DNA of 64,000 nucleotides from Lysobacter_I brunescens (GCF_042677005.1 NZ_JBHTIF010000001.1:1054001-1118000), one strand, 5' to 3'. Shown: positions 42,745 to 52,153, counted from the first letter of the stretch. Notes: generated by a model not told the origin, from the sequence alone. Numbers and translations: made by a program.

Positions 42745-43662
42745 TCATGCATCGGCTGTGGTGTCTGCGGGATCGGTAACGCGTCCAACGATCCAGTCGA
42801 CGATCGCGTCGAACCGTTCCTGATCCAGCGCATGCGCGCGGTCGACGCGGAGATGGGTGATGAAATCGCCGGCGACTCTGGCCACGACCTGGTCGGCGTC
42901 ACGCGAATACTTGTCCTGGCTGCCCGACACGACCATCGTCGGCCGGGGCCCGATGGCCGACAGCACGTGGTGCGTGTCGATCTCGCGTGCGAGTCCGGGC
43001 ACCGTTTCGAACAGGGTGATGCCGGTGCCTTCGCGTCGACGTGTCTCGAAACTGCACACTGCGCCGCTGATGCATGCGAACCGGCATCGCGTGTCGACGG
43101 CGGCGTGATAGAGCGCGGTGTAGCCGCCGTAAGAGTGACCTGCCACGCCCACCTTGTCTGCGTCGATGCGGGTGGCCCGGAGCAGCACGCTCAGTGCACG
43201 CTGCGCGTCGTCCAGGCACTTGCGCATCAGCAGATCGCCATCGAGCAGGCGATAGCTCATCGCGTTGTAATGCTGCAGCCAATCGTACATATCCGGTGCA
43301 GTCCCCCGGACTGCGGCGCGTCGATCCTCGAAAGTGATGGCGTCCGGCGCCAGCACCGCGAGGCCCCTGCGCGCGAGTGCCGGCCCGAAGGCCTGGAACG
43401 GATCGCCCACCTCGCCGGCCACTTCGCTCTTGCCGAAGTGGAATTCGCCATTGTGCTGGTGGAAGACCACCACGCCGCCGAGCGTCGCGCCTGCGGTCGG
43501 CGTGAACAGGAAGGCCGGGATGAGGTCGCCTTCGAGTCCCGGGTACTCGATGCGTTCGCGGTCGAATCCGGCGAACGGCATGCGTTCGCTTCGCTGGAAT
43601 TCCACCGGGACAGGGTGGGCAAGACCCAGGCGATCCCGGAGCGTCGTCGTGAGATCGATCAT
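42745..43662 (-). CDS. Alpha/beta hydrolase (dienelactone-hydrolase/acetyl-esterase type)
   Basis: 305 residues. Nucleophile elbow GHSYGGYTAL, oxyanion part VVVFHQHNGEF, acid region VVSGSQDKYS and histidine in RVDRAHALD. No signal peptide, so likely cytosolic. GGAGG directly abuts ATG 43662, which is tight; ATG 43710 is an alternative with no better ribosome site. Substrate unknown. Confidence 0.8.
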   Translation of the reverse strand: MIDLTTTLRDRLGLAHPVPVEFQRSERMPFAGFDRERIEYPGLEGDLIPAFLFTPTAGATLGGVVVFHQHNGEFHFGKSEVAGEVGDPFQAFGPALARRGLAVLAPDAITFEDRRAAVRGTAPDMYDWLQHYNAMSYRLLDGDLLMRKCLDDAQRALSVLLRATRIDADKVGVAGHSYGGYTALYHAAVDTRCRFACISGAVCSFETRRREGTGITLFETVPGLAREIDTHHVLSAIGPRPTMVVSGSQDKYSRDADQVVARVAGDFITHLRVDRAHALDQERFDAIVDWIVGRVTDPADTTADA

Positions 43663-43869
43663 CCTCCGGGAGGATAGCGCGCACGTCGAAGCGCAGGCAA
43701 ACCGCAGCATCGCAGCCGGCAGCGCGTCACCGGCGCGCACTTGTATCCCTGTCGACAGTCGCCTGCGTCTGCCGCCAGTGCTACGCTCGACTTCCCGATC
43801 TGGGCGTTGCACAGCGATGATCGATGACCTGCCACGTAGCATCGACATGGCCGACTTCAGGAGTGGCGC

Positions 43870-44280
43870 ATGCATGCATTCCAGATGATCCTGATCGTGT
43901 TCGCTGCGGTGGCGCTCCTGGGGTTCGTCCAGTTGGTGCGCTGGGAGCGGCGCAGGTTCCTCGCGCGTGGATTGGCGGATTCATGGCTGAAGGTTCGCCT
44001 CTCGTCGATTCCCGCAGCAGTGTTCGTCGCAATCCTCGTGGTGGTCCCGGCCAGAAGCACGTCGGGCATGGAGGGACTTGCCGTGTTCTACGTCCTGCTG
44101 CTCGTCGCTGCGCCGTTGCTCTGGTTCGGCATGCATTGGGCGGCCGGCAGGCTGGTGACGCCAGCGCTCTCGTTCGCGGATTCGGCCCGCATCGCGGTTT
44201 CGCCGCTGGCCTACGCGCTGGTCGTCGCAGGAATTGCGCCGATCCTGCAGTCGATCGCGTGGTCGCTGGCGAGATCGTGA
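43870..44280 (+). CDS. Small inner-membrane protein of unknown function
   Basis: 136 residues with four hydrophobic segments (about 4-22, 48-60, 70-90, 110-130) and an Arg-rich loop (RWERRRFLARG). No family recognised. It is divergent from the hydrolase; 207 nt separate the start codons. Confidence 0.65.
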   Translation: MHAFQMILIVFAAVALLGFVQLVRWERRRFLARGLADSWLKVRLSSIPAAVFVAILVVVPARSTSGMEGLAVFYVLLLVAAPLLWFGMHWAAGRLVTPALSFADSARIAVSPLAYALVVAGIAPILQSIAWSLARS

Positions 44281-44456
44281 GCTGCGCAGTACCCAGGTGC
44301 AGTCATCATGTCGGCTCGGCAGGCCGTCTCCCGGGGATGGGTTCCGACCGGCGCGCGGTGCCAGTCGCAGGCCCTGCGCCGTGGATGCGCTGCAATGGTC
44401 GTGAGGCACCGTGCGCACGAGTCGCGCAGGGGCGCTCAAACCGGGAGGCGCTGCAG

Positions 44457-45104
44457 ATGATCACCACCGAGACGCTCCGTCGCTTCGCGCCGAGAAGCCG
44501 CATGCCCGACGTGCATGCGCGTGCGCTGGAGGCGGCGCGCGTCAGCAGCAGCGTCGTCACGCCGCGCCGGCTCTGTCATTTCATGGGACAGATCTTCGTC
44601 GAGACCGGCGGCATCGCGCACATGGTCGAGAACCTGAATTACCGCAATGCCGCGCGGCTGGATGCCATCTTCAGATCGGTCCGCGGCATCGGGGACGCGA
44701 AGGCGCTGATCGCGCGCGGACCTGAGGCGATCGCCAACCGCGTCTACGCCAACCGCTTGGGCAACGGCGACGAAGCCAGCGGCGACGGCTGGCGCTATCG
44801 CGGCTCCGGCTACAAGCAGCTCACGGGCCGGGCGAATTATCGCGACATCGGCCGCATCGTCGGTCTCGATCTGGAAGCCGATCCGGAGCTCGCACGCGAA
44901 CCGGAGGCCGCCGCGCGGATCGCGTTCGCGTTCTGGGATGCGCGCGGCTGTTCGCCGCTGGCCGATGCCGGCGATGTCGAAGGCATCACCGCACGCATCA
45001 ACGGTCCGGCGAAACTGGGCCTGGCCGAGCGCAGGCAGGCGGTGCTGCGGGCGATGTCGATCTGGCGCCAGGCCATGTCGCCTCGTGACAGGCATGCTTC
45101 GTGA
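44457..45104 (+). CDS. GH19-type chitinase/endolysin
   Basis: 215 residues. Catalytic Glu49 is in HFMGQIFVETGG, followed by RVYANRLGNGDEASGDGW and YRGSGYKQLTGRANY, the standard GH19/lysozyme signature, and a C-terminal NGPAKLGLAERR. No signal peptide is evident, so it resembles a phage-type endolysin or one released by lysis; other phage genes are missing. GGGAGG lies 9 nt before ATG 44457. Confidence 0.87.
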   Translation: MITTETLRRFAPRSRMPDVHARALEAARVSSSVVTPRRLCHFMGQIFVETGGIAHMVENLNYRNAARLDAIFRSVRGIGDAKALIARGPEAIANRVYANRLGNGDEASGDGWRYRGSGYKQLTGRANYRDIGRIVGLDLEADPELAREPEAAARIAFAFWDARGCSPLADAGDVEGITARINGPAKLGLAERRQAVLRAMSIWRQAMSPRDRHAS

Positions 45105-45245
45105 CGGGCATGCTGCGGACGACGGACATCGTGGGGCGATGGCCCATGCGCGCGCCATGGATATTCCCTACGATCGGTTGCCGATGATGCGCACGTCGGT
45201 TCGCAGGTCGATGCGTCCGCCACAACCACACGAGGCCGTATCCGC

Positions 45246-45662
45246 ATGAACGCTTCCACGCGAAAACCTGTCGTGCTCGGTCCCGGCGAAGGCCGGTCCT
45301 ATCCGATGGGCGGTATCTCGGCGGTCTTCAAGGCCGATGGCGGCGAAACCGCAGGCGCCTATTCGATTTCCGAATGGTGGCTGGAGCCGAACACGCAGGG
45401 CCCCGGCGCCCATGCGCATCCCGAGGACGACATCTTCTACGTCATCGAAGGCGTGATGAGCTTCCTGGTCGATGGCGCATGGATCGACGCGCCGCGCGGC
45501 GCGTTCGTGCTGGTCCCTGGCGGCACGACGCATGACTTCGAGAATCGCGGCGCGGTGCGCGCGGGCGTGCTGAACCTGTCGATTCCCGGCGATTTCGAGC
45601 AGCACATGCCCGGTATCGCGGCTTGGTTCGCCGAACATCCGCCGGGCCCGGCTGGCGGATGA
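45246..45662 (+). CDS. Single-domain cupin protein
   Basis: 138 residues. Cupin motif 1 is GAHAHPEDDIFYVIEG and motif 2 PGGTTHDFENRG, giving the His/His/Glu/His metal ligands. Unknown substrate. It is convergent with the SnoaL-like gene, 10 nt between stops. The first 140 nt upstream hold no clear gene. Confidence 0.82.
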   Translation: MNASTRKPVVLGPGEGRSYPMGGISAVFKADGGETAGAYSISEWWLEPNTQGPGAHAHPEDDIFYVIEGVMSFLVDGAWIDAPRGAFVLVPGGTTHDFENRGAVRAGVLNLSIPGDFEQHMPGIAAWFAEHPPGPAGG

Positions 45663-45672
45663 CGCGGCGGTT

Positions 45673-46098
45673 TCATCCCACCTGCGCGATCCAGTCCTGC
45701 AGGTTGTAATAGTTGGTGACCCGCGCGATGCGGCCGTCGCGGATCTCGAAGAACGCGCCGCCCGGCAGCACATAGGTCTGCCCGTTCGCCGGCGGCAGCC
45801 CTTCATCGTCGGCGAGGTATTCGCCGTGAACGACATATTCGGCGGCGGCACGGCTGCCGTCGGGCGAGGCCATGACCACGATGTCGCGCAGCTGCTCGCG
45901 GTAGCAGCGGTCCATGCGCGCCATGAACGCGGCGAAGGCATCGCTGCCGATCTCGCGCGCGCCCTGGTTGAGATCGTGGGCCACGTCGTCGCTGAGCAGG
46001 GCCAGCATCGCCTCGCGGTCGCCGCGGTTGAAGGCAGCGTAGTAGGCGAGCACCAGTTCGGTGCTGCGGTCGTGGGCGCGGGTGCCGTCGATGATCAT
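45673..46098 (-). CDS. SnoaL-like / ketosteroid-isomerase-fold protein
   Basis: 141 residues, cone-shaped NTF2-like fold: LVLAYYAAFNRGDREAMLALLSDDVAHD at the start and GGAFFEIRDGRIARVTNYYN near the end. AGGAG lies 9 nt before ATG 46098. Members include isomerases, cyclases and binding proteins, so no reaction can be assigned. Confidence 0.8.
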   Translation of the reverse strand: MIIDGTRAHDRSTELVLAYYAAFNRGDREAMLALLSDDVAHDLNQGAREIGSDAFAAFMARMDRCYREQLRDIVVMASPDGSRAAAEYVVHGEYLADDEGLPPANGQTYVLPGGAFFEIRDGRIARVTNYYNLQDWIAQVG

Positions 46099-46135
46099 GG
46101 AAAACGCTCCTGGGAGGCGCTCGTCCCGGTGCAGG

Positions 46136-46795
46136 TCATTCCTTGCGCGGGAACAGGTCGCGGTGGAAGAAGTAGACCTCGGCCAGCAGGAACCGCCATT
46201 GCGTGGCGAAGCTGCGGTAGCGGCTGGTCGGCGTGGACGAGCCGAGACATTCGATGCCGACCTCGTTGCACAGGCGCAGCGCGCGCGACATGTGCAGCGG
46301 GTCGCTGACGACGATGGCGCGGGTCATCTTGCGCGCTCGCATCAGCGCGGCGGCCTCGCGCAGGTTCTCGCGCGTGTTGCGCGAGACGGTCTCGATCATG
46401 ATCGCGTTGACCGGTACGCCGTGACGGACCGCATAGCGGCGCGCGACCTGCGATTCGGCGAAGCGCGCGCCGCTGCCGCCGAAGCCGCCGGTGAACAGCA
46501 GGGTCGGCGCCAGCCCGCGCTGGTGCAAGGCGATGCCATGGCGGATGCGTTCCTCGAACACCGGCGACGGACGCGCGTCGTACGCGGCGGCGCCGAGCAC
46601 GATCACAGTGTCGGCGCGCACGTCGTCGCCTGCGGCCTGGTCGCGCGCGCCGATGTAGACGATCCACCCCGCCACGCCGCACAGCCACAGCAGCACCAGC
46701 AGGCACAGGCGCCACAGCTTGCCGAACAGGCCGCGCCGCCTGCGTCGCTTGCGCGAGGCGAGCGGTGCCAGCGGCGGAGGCAGGCCCTTGCTCAC
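46136..46795 (-). CDS. DUF218 (SanA/YdcF-like) membrane protein
   Basis: 219 residues. A basic stretch (RKRRRRR) precedes one membrane segment (about 25-48). The DUF218 motifs follow: DTVIVLGAAAYDARPSP, LLFTGGFGGSGARFAES, ETVSRNTRENLREAA and VVSDPLHMSRAL. It lies 10 nt after the dehydratase gene and may share its transcript. Second member of this family in the window. Confidence 0.84.
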   Translation of the reverse strand: MSKGLPPPLAPLASRKRRRRRGLFGKLWRLCLLVLLWLCGVAGWIVYIGARDQAAGDDVRADTVIVLGAAAYDARPSPVFEERIRHGIALHQRGLAPTLLFTGGFGGSGARFAESQVARRYAVRHGVPVNAIMIETVSRNTRENLREAAALMRARKMTRAIVVSDPLHMSRALRLCNEVGIECLGSSTPTSRYRSFATQWRFLLAEVYFFHRDLFPRKE

Positions 46796-46805
46796 GCCGT
46801 CGCCC

Positions 46806-47777
46806 TCACGCCTGCGCCTGCCAGGGCAGCTGGTCCAGGTCGACGTTGCCGCCGGAGAGCACGATCCCGACCTGGCGGCCGGCGAAACGTTCGCGGTCGG
46901 CCAGCACCGCAGCCAGGCCGATCGCGCCGGAGGGCTCGACCACCAGCTTGAGCCGCTCCCAGAGCAGGCGCATCGCTGCGGCCACCGCGTCGTCGTCGAC
47001 CAGCAGGATCCCGTCGACGTGCCGCTGCAGCAGGGCCAGGGTGCGCGGCGCGAGGTGGCCGCGCAGGCCGTCGCAGACGGTGCGCGCGGTCATGTCGGTG
47101 ATGCAGCGGCCCTCGCGCAGCGAGGCATGGGCATCGGCGGCGCCGGCGGGTTCGGCGCCGTAGACGGTGATGCCCGGCCGCAGGGTCTTCGCCGCCAGCG
47201 AGGTGCCCGACAGCAGGCCGCCGCCGCCCACCGGGGCGAGCAGCACGTCGAGGTCGGGCGCCTCGCGCAGCAGCTCCAGCGCGACAGTGCCCTGCCCGGC
47301 GATCACGTCGCGGTCGTCGAAGGGGTGGACGAGGTGAGCGCCGGTCCGTTCGACCAGAGTGTCGGTCGCGGCGGTGCGCGCGGCCATGGTCGGCGCACAG
47401 CGCTCGATGCGCGCGCCCTGCGCGGCGATGGCCGCCAGCTTGATCGCCGGGGCACCCTCGGGGACCACCACCGTCGCCGGCACGCCGCGCAGGCGGCTGG
47501 CCAGCGCCAGGGCGGCGCCGTGGTTCCCGGAACTTTGGGTGACGATGCCGCGCGACACCGCCGCATCGTCGAGCGCGAAGACGGCGTTGCAGGCGCCGCG
47601 GAACTTGAAGGCACCGCTGCGCTGCAGGTTTTCGCACTTGAAGTGCAGCGAACAGCCGGCAATGTCGTCGAGCGAGCGGGAACGCAGCAGTGGCGTGACG
47701 CGCGCGTGCGGGGCGATGCGGGCCGCCGCGTTCAGGATGTCGTCGAAATGCGGGAGTGGGGGAACGGCCGCGTTCAT
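46806..47777 (-). CDS. PLP-dependent threonine/serine dehydratase or serine-racemase-like enzyme
   Basis: 323 residues, PLP fold type II. The PLP lysine is in RSGAFKFRGA, the phosphate loop is GGGGLLSG and the substrate loop SSGNHGAALA. It lacks the C-terminal regulatory ACT-like domain of biosynthetic IlvA, so it is a catabolic dehydratase or racemase type enzyme. Substrate is serine or threonine by family. Confidence 0.85.
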   Translation of the reverse strand: MNAAVPPLPHFDDILNAAARIAPHARVTPLLRSRSLDDIAGCSLHFKCENLQRSGAFKFRGACNAVFALDDAAVSRGIVTQSSGNHGAALALASRLRGVPATVVVPEGAPAIKLAAIAAQGARIERCAPTMAARTAATDTLVERTGAHLVHPFDDRDVIAGQGTVALELLREAPDLDVLLAPVGGGGLLSGTSLAAKTLRPGITVYGAEPAGAADAHASLREGRCITDMTARTVCDGLRGHLAPRTLALLQRHVDGILLVDDDAVAAAMRLLWERLKLVVEPSGAIGLAAVLADRERFAGRQVGIVLSGGNVDLDQLPWQAQA

Positions 47778-47988
47778 CGCGACATCGTATCAGCCGCGGC
47801 GGCATGGGCGGCCGGATGGCGGTTGCCACCGTGGTCACCGGGATGCCTCCGTGCAGCCGGCGCGTGGGGATGCGATGATCCGGCAGGGCGTCTTAAGGAC
47901 GCATTCAATCCCGCAGGCCGAAGCTGTCGGGGTGTGGCGGGCCGATGCCCGTCATCAATGACAGTCGAAGAACGACAGGGGTGCACCG

Positions 47989-48654
47989 ATGTTCTCTTCA
48001 ATGTCCCGTCTGGGTCTGGTTGCGACACTCTCCGCGCTGATTCTGACCGGCTGCGTCACCAGCTACACGTATCGCGATGGACCGGGTGGCGATTACTACT
48101 ACGCCGAGCCCCGCGTCGAGTATTACGACGCCTATGGATACCCCTACGGATCAATTGGTTACGGCTATCCCGGCGGCTGGTACGGCCACTTCGGTTTCGG
48201 CTTCGGCTACATGCCGTATTCGCGTTACGGCTTCCCGTACGGCGCCTACGGCTATCGCTACGGATATCCGTACGGTTACTACCCGTACTGGCGCTACACG
48301 CACCGTCCGCCGCGTCATCGTCCGCCGGGTGGTCCGGGTCCTGGCAATGGTCCGGGCAGCGGCCCTGGCGGCGGCCCGCGCTTCACCGACAACGAGGGCG
48401 GGCCATGGCGCAACCTGGACCGTTTCCGCAATCGCGAACATCGCCCCCTGAATCCTGGCGGAGGCAGCAAGCCGCCGGGCGTGGTGGTCCGCGAGCGGCG
48501 TGCCCCGATCTCGTTGCCCGACAGTTCGCCGCCGCCGCGTCCGCGCATCGAAGCACCGCGTGCGCGCATGATCGACGCGCCTCGCCCGCGTCCTTCGATG
48601 CCCGCGCGCTCGGAACGTCCGGAACGAGAATTCCGTCGCGGAGAAGAGCCTTGA
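47989..48654 (+). CDS. Tyr/Gly-rich lipoprotein with a Pro/Arg-rich tail
   Basis: 221 residues. The signal ends in LILTGC (lipobox). The mature part has a repetitive segment rich in Tyr, Gly and Pro (YGYPYGSIGYGYPGG, then GYRYGYPYGYYPYW), a Gly-Pro linker (GPGPGNGPGSGPGG) and an Arg/Pro-rich tail with APRARMIDAPRPRP. It is likely a surface lipoprotein of low complexity. AGGGG lies 8 nt before ATG 47989. The nearest downstream terminator is at 48807-48828. Confidence 0.75.
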   Translation: MFSSMSRLGLVATLSALILTGCVTSYTYRDGPGGDYYYAEPRVEYYDAYGYPYGSIGYGYPGGWYGHFGFGFGYMPYSRYGFPYGAYGYRYGYPYGYYPYWRYTHRPPRHRPPGGPGPGNGPGSGPGGGPRFTDNEGGPWRNLDRFRNREHRPLNPGGGSKPPGVVVRERRAPISLPDSSPPPRPRIEAPRARMIDAPRPRPSMPARSERPEREFRRGEEP

Positions 48655-48806
48655 TGGCCCTTGCCAACGCAGGGAATTGGTCGCAAGCTAGCCCAGCATG
48701 ACCGGTTGCGTCGCATTGCGACGCAACTCGTTACGAGATCGCCGACCCCGGCGGGGAAATCCGGATCCCCCCTGTTCCGCTCCCCGTCGGGCGTCGGCAC
48801 CTTACA

Positions 48807-48828
48807 ACGGCGCTTCGGCGCCGTTTTT
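48807..48828 (+). terminator. Rho-independent terminator with UUCG loop
   Basis: acggcgc-ttcg-gcgccgt (7-bp stem, 48807-48824) followed by TTTTT. Serves the lipoprotein transcript or a small RNA that ends here. Confidence 0.85.
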
Positions 48829-48915
48829 CGTTTGTGCCTGCCTGGGTGCCACGGTTCCGGGGCGTTGCGCGGGCTCGCCACGCGCATGCCGATCGCGAAG
48901 ACAAAACGCGGAGAC

Positions 48916-48952
48916 AAAAAAAGGGGTCGGACGTCCCCCGACATCCGACCCC
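48916..48952 (-). terminator. Terminator-like hairpin on the minus strand
   Basis: ggggtcgga/tccgacccc stem (48923-48931 with 48944-48952), and on the minus strand a run of seven T after it. No gene lies to the right on this strand until beyond mnmG, so it may be a dispersed GGGGTCGGA-type repeat rather than a working terminator. Confidence 0.55.
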
Positions 48953-49193
48953 CGGCTACCTCAGCGCGCACGTGGCCAGCCCTGTTCCACCCCGGCCAGC
49001 GCTTTCGCGCCTTGCCGCGCTGAGTGCCACTTGGGATAAGCAGGTTGCGTGCCAACTTCCTTCTGGCCTGCGTGCCGGCTTGCGTGCCGGTCGACTGCTT
49101 TAGACTTCCCCGCAATGCACCGGCGCGGCGACGCGGCACGGCTGCCATCGACCCGCCCGCCGACCGGCCGGGTCATCGATTCCAGGTCATCGC

Positions 49194-51077
49194 ATGAACG
49201 ACTTCTACACCTTCGACGTCATCGTTATCGGCGGCGGCCATGCCGGCACCGAGGCCGCGCTGGCGTCCGCCCGCGCCGGCGCGCGCACCCTGCTGCTGAC
49301 CCACAACATCGAGACCGTGGGCGCGATGAGCTGCAACCCGGCCATCGGCGGCATCGGCAAGGGCCATCTGGTGAAGGAGATCGACGCACTGGGCGGGATC
49401 ATGGCCCGCGCGGCCGATGCCGCCGGCATCCAGTGGCGCCGGCTGAACGCGTCCAAGGGCCCGGCCGTGCGCGCGACCCGCTGCCAGGCCGACCGCTCGC
49501 TCTATCGCAGTTTCATCCGCCGCGCGGTCGAGACCCAGCCGAACCTCACCGTGTTCCAGTCGGCGGTCGACGATCTCATTCTAGAGAACGATGCCGTCCG
49601 CGGCGCGATCACCAACACCGGCCTGCGCTTCCGCGCCGACGCCGTGGTGCTCACTGCCGGCACCTTCCTCGCCGGCAAGATCCACATCGGCGAGACCCAG
49701 TACGCCGCCGGGCGCATGGGCGACCCGCCGGCGACCACGCTGGCCGCGCGCCTGCGCGAGCGTCCGTTCGCGATCGACCGACTCAAGACCGGCACGCCGC
49801 CGCGCATCGACGGCCGCAGCCTCGATTACGCGGCGATGGAGGAGCAGCCCGGCGACGACCCGCGCCCGGTGTTCTCGTTCATGGGCAGCACCGCCGACCA
49901 TCCGCCGCAGGTGTCGTGCTGGATCACCCACACCACCGAGCGCACCCACGAGATCATCCGCAACGCGCTGCACCGCTCGCCGCTGTACAGCGGCCAGATC
50001 GAGGGCATCGGCCCGCGCTATTGCCCGTCGATCGAGGACAAGGTGGTGCGCTTCGCCGAGAAGGCCAGTCACCAGATCTTCGTCGAGCCCGAAGGCCTCG
50101 ACGTGCACGAGATCTATCCGAACGGCATCTCGACCTCGCTGCCGTTCGACGTGCAGCTGGACCTGGTGCGCAGCATCCGTGGCTTCGAGCGGGCGCACAT
50201 CACCCGCGCCGGCTACGCGATCGAGTACGACTTCTTCGATCCGCGCGGGCTGAAGACCTCACTGGAGACCAAGCTCGTCTCCGGCCTGTTCTTCGCCGGG
50301 CAGATCAACGGCACCACCGGCTACGAGGAAGCCGCCGCCCAGGGCCTGATCGCCGGCCTCAACGCCGCGCGCCATGCGCAGCAGAAGGAGGCCTGGTCGC
50401 CGCGCCGCGACGAGGCCTACATCGGCGTGCTGATCGACGACCTGATCACCCACGGCACCAACGAGCCCTACCGCATGTTCACCAGCCGCGCCGAATACCG
50501 GCTGCAGCTGCGCGAGGACAACGCCGACCTGCGCCTGACCGAAACCGGACGCACGCTCGGCCTGGTCGACGATGCGCGCTGGGAGCGCTTCTCGCGCAAG
50601 CGCGACGCTGTGCAGGCCGAAACCACGCGCCTCGGCAGCGTGTGGGCGGCGCCGAACAACGCGCTCGGCCGCGAAGCGCTGGCGACGCTGGGCATCGACC
50701 TCAGCCGCGAGACGCATGCGCTGGACCTGCTGCGCCGACCGGAACTCGATTACGCGAAGCTGATGACCGTGCCTACGCTCGGCCCCGGCGTGGACGATGC
50801 CGACGTGGCCGAGCAGGTCGAGATCGAGGCCAAGTACGCCGGCTACCTTGCCCGCCAGCGCGAGGAGATCGCGCGCCAGCAGCGCCATGAACACACCGCG
50901 ATTCCGGATGGTTTCGACTACGCGCATGTGCGCGGCCTGTCGAACGAAGTGCTGCAGAAGCTGCAGCGCGTGCGTCCGGAAACCGTCGGCCAGGCGCAGC
51001 GTATCCCGGGCATGACACCGGCCGCGATCTCACTGCTGCTGGTGCATCTGACGAAACGGCGCGGCGCGGCGGCGTGA
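49194..51077 (+). CDS. mnmG: tRNA uridine-5-carboxymethylaminomethyl(34) synthase subunit MnmG (GidA)
   Basis: 627 residues, usual length. N-terminal FAD site IGGGHAGTEAALASAR, then TAGTFLAGKIHIGE and RLKTGTPPRIDGRS, with a C-terminal helical domain ending in PGMTPAAISLLLVHLTK. With MnmE it modifies the wobble uridine of several tRNAs. In most gammaproteobacteria rsmG (gidB) follows directly; here rsmG is about 4.5 kb further right. Confidence 0.96.
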   Translation: MNDFYTFDVIVIGGGHAGTEAALASARAGARTLLLTHNIETVGAMSCNPAIGGIGKGHLVKEIDALGGIMARAADAAGIQWRRLNASKGPAVRATRCQADRSLYRSFIRRAVETQPNLTVFQSAVDDLILENDAVRGAITNTGLRFRADAVVLTAGTFLAGKIHIGETQYAAGRMGDPPATTLAARLRERPFAIDRLKTGTPPRIDGRSLDYAAMEEQPGDDPRPVFSFMGSTADHPPQVSCWITHTTERTHEIIRNALHRSPLYSGQIEGIGPRYCPSIEDKVVRFAEKASHQIFVEPEGLDVHEIYPNGISTSLPFDVQLDLVRSIRGFERAHITRAGYAIEYDFFDPRGLKTSLETKLVSGLFFAGQINGTTGYEEAAAQGLIAGLNAARHAQQKEAWSPRRDEAYIGVLIDDLITHGTNEPYRMFTSRAEYRLQLREDNADLRLTETGRTLGLVDDARWERFSRKRDAVQAETTRLGSVWAAPNNALGREALATLGIDLSRETHALDLLRRPELDYAKLMTVPTLGPGVDDADVAEQVEIEAKYAGYLARQREEIARQQRHEHTAIPDGFDYAHVRGLSNEVLQKLQRVRPETVGQAQRIPGMTPAAISLLLVHLTKRRGAAA

Positions 51078-51107
51078 TCGCGCGCGCAGGGAATCCCGGG
51101 AGGGGTC

Positions 51108-51569
51108 ATGCTGAGATCGATCGGTCACGTGGTGCTGCTGCTGGCACTGGGCCAGGACTGGATGCAGTGGAAGGGCGGGCAGCCGGCAGGACAGCCAGAC
51201 GCGCCTGCACCCGCCGAAGTGCAGCAGCAGGACGGTGTTGCCACCGTCGTGGTGCTGCGTACGCAGAGCCTGGTCGGTGCTGGCCTGAAGTACGGGGTCA
51301 GCCTCGACGGCATGGATCGCGGCCAGCTCAGGACCGGCCGGCATGTCGAATTCGAGGCGCGCGCGGGTACGCCGCACACGGTCGGCGTGAAGTGCTTCGG
51401 CGGCTGGTCGCCGACCATGAAGTTCGACAGCCTGCAGTTCACCGCCGTGAACGGCGAGACGATTCATTTCAAGGTGCGCCCGGGTGGCGAGTGCGCGGTC
51501 ATCGAACGGATCGGCGAAGAGGAAGCGCGGCAGCTGCTCGCGAAGTCGAGGAAGATCGACGTCGAATGA
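51108..51569 (+). CDS. Probable exported protein of unknown function
   Basis: 153 residues. A short N-terminal hydrophobic stretch (HVVLLLALG) may be a signal. The mature part has QTRSL-like beta strands and RTGRHVEFEARAGTPHTVGVKC (partial), the character of small periplasmic beta-sandwich domains. Strong ribosome site GGGAGGGG before ATG 51108. No family assigned. Confidence 0.7.
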   Translation: MLRSIGHVVLLLALGQDWMQWKGGQPAGQPDAPAPAEVQQQDGVATVVVLRTQSLVGAGLKYGVSLDGMDRGQLRTGRHVEFEARAGTPHTVGVKCFGGWSPTMKFDSLQFTAVNGETIHFKVRPGGECAVIERIGEEEARQLLAKSRKIDVE

Positions 51570-51585
51570 TGCGCGCGCGCCAGGC

Positions 51586-52149
51586 ATGCGAAGAGTCCTT
51601 CTGATTGGCCCTGGCGGCGCGGGAAAATCCACGCTCGCGCGCTTGCTGGCCGAGCGGCTGGACCTGCCGTTGCTTCATCTCGATGCGCTGTACTGGCAAT
51701 CTGGCTGGGTGCAGCCGGAGCGCGATGCGTGGGAAGGGAGGGTTCGTGCCTTGCTCGCCGCCGAAGCCTGGGTGATGGATGGCAATTTCGGCGGTACGCT
51801 CGACCTGCGCCTGTCCGCCTGCGACACGGCATTGCTGCTCGATCTCCCGCCGTGGCAATGCCTGTGGCGCGTACTGCGGCGGCGCTGGATGCATCGCAGC
51901 CGGCATCGTCCGGACATGACGCCCGGCTGCAACGAAAGGATCGATCCGGATTTCCTGTGGTGGATCGCGACGTACCGTTGGCGCAGGCGCCCGGCCGTGC
52001 TGGTGAAGCTGCGCGAGGCGGCGGCGCATGGCGTTCGCGTCGAGGTGTTGCGCAGCGATGCCGGGATCGCGCGGTTCCTGGCGGCATTGCCGCAGGTGCG
52101 AAGGGGGTCGTCCGAAGCGGTCATGCATGAGGGCGATGGCGTACCCTAG
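51586..52149 (+). CDS. P-loop kinase-like protein (FlaR/topology-modulation type)
   Basis: 187 residues from ATG 51586. Walker A is LIGPGGAGKST (7-17). The sequence LPLLHLDALYWQSGWVQP and EAWVMDGNFGGTLDLRLSACDTALLLDLP matches the group of small adenylate-kinase-like proteins once called topology modulation proteins. Actual substrate unknown. It overlaps no neighbour and ends 4 nt before the next gene. Confidence 0.8.
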   Translation: MRRVLLIGPGGAGKSTLARLLAERLDLPLLHLDALYWQSGWVQPERDAWEGRVRALLAAEAWVMDGNFGGTLDLRLSACDTALLLDLPPWQCLWRVLRRRWMHRSRHRPDMTPGCNERIDPDFLWWIATYRWRRRPAVLVKLREAAAHGVRVEVLRSDAGIARFLAALPQVRRGSSEAVMHEGDGVP

Positions 52150-52153
52150 CGCG

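Larger units (their letters stand above)
48655..49193. other. 540-nt intergenic region with three hairpins, no gene seen
   Basis: Contains the hairpin gttgcgtcg/cgacgcaac (48705-48727), a plus-strand terminator (48807-48828) and a minus-strand terminator-like hairpin (48916-48952). No convincing reading frame. The mnmG promoter must be near the right end. A small RNA between the first hairpin and the first terminator is possible but not shown. Confidence 0.5.

Noticed and set aside
47778..47988. Riboswitch upstream of the Tyr/Gly-rich lipoprotein
   Set aside because: Some short stems exist but no known aptamer consensus or terminator pairing was recognised.
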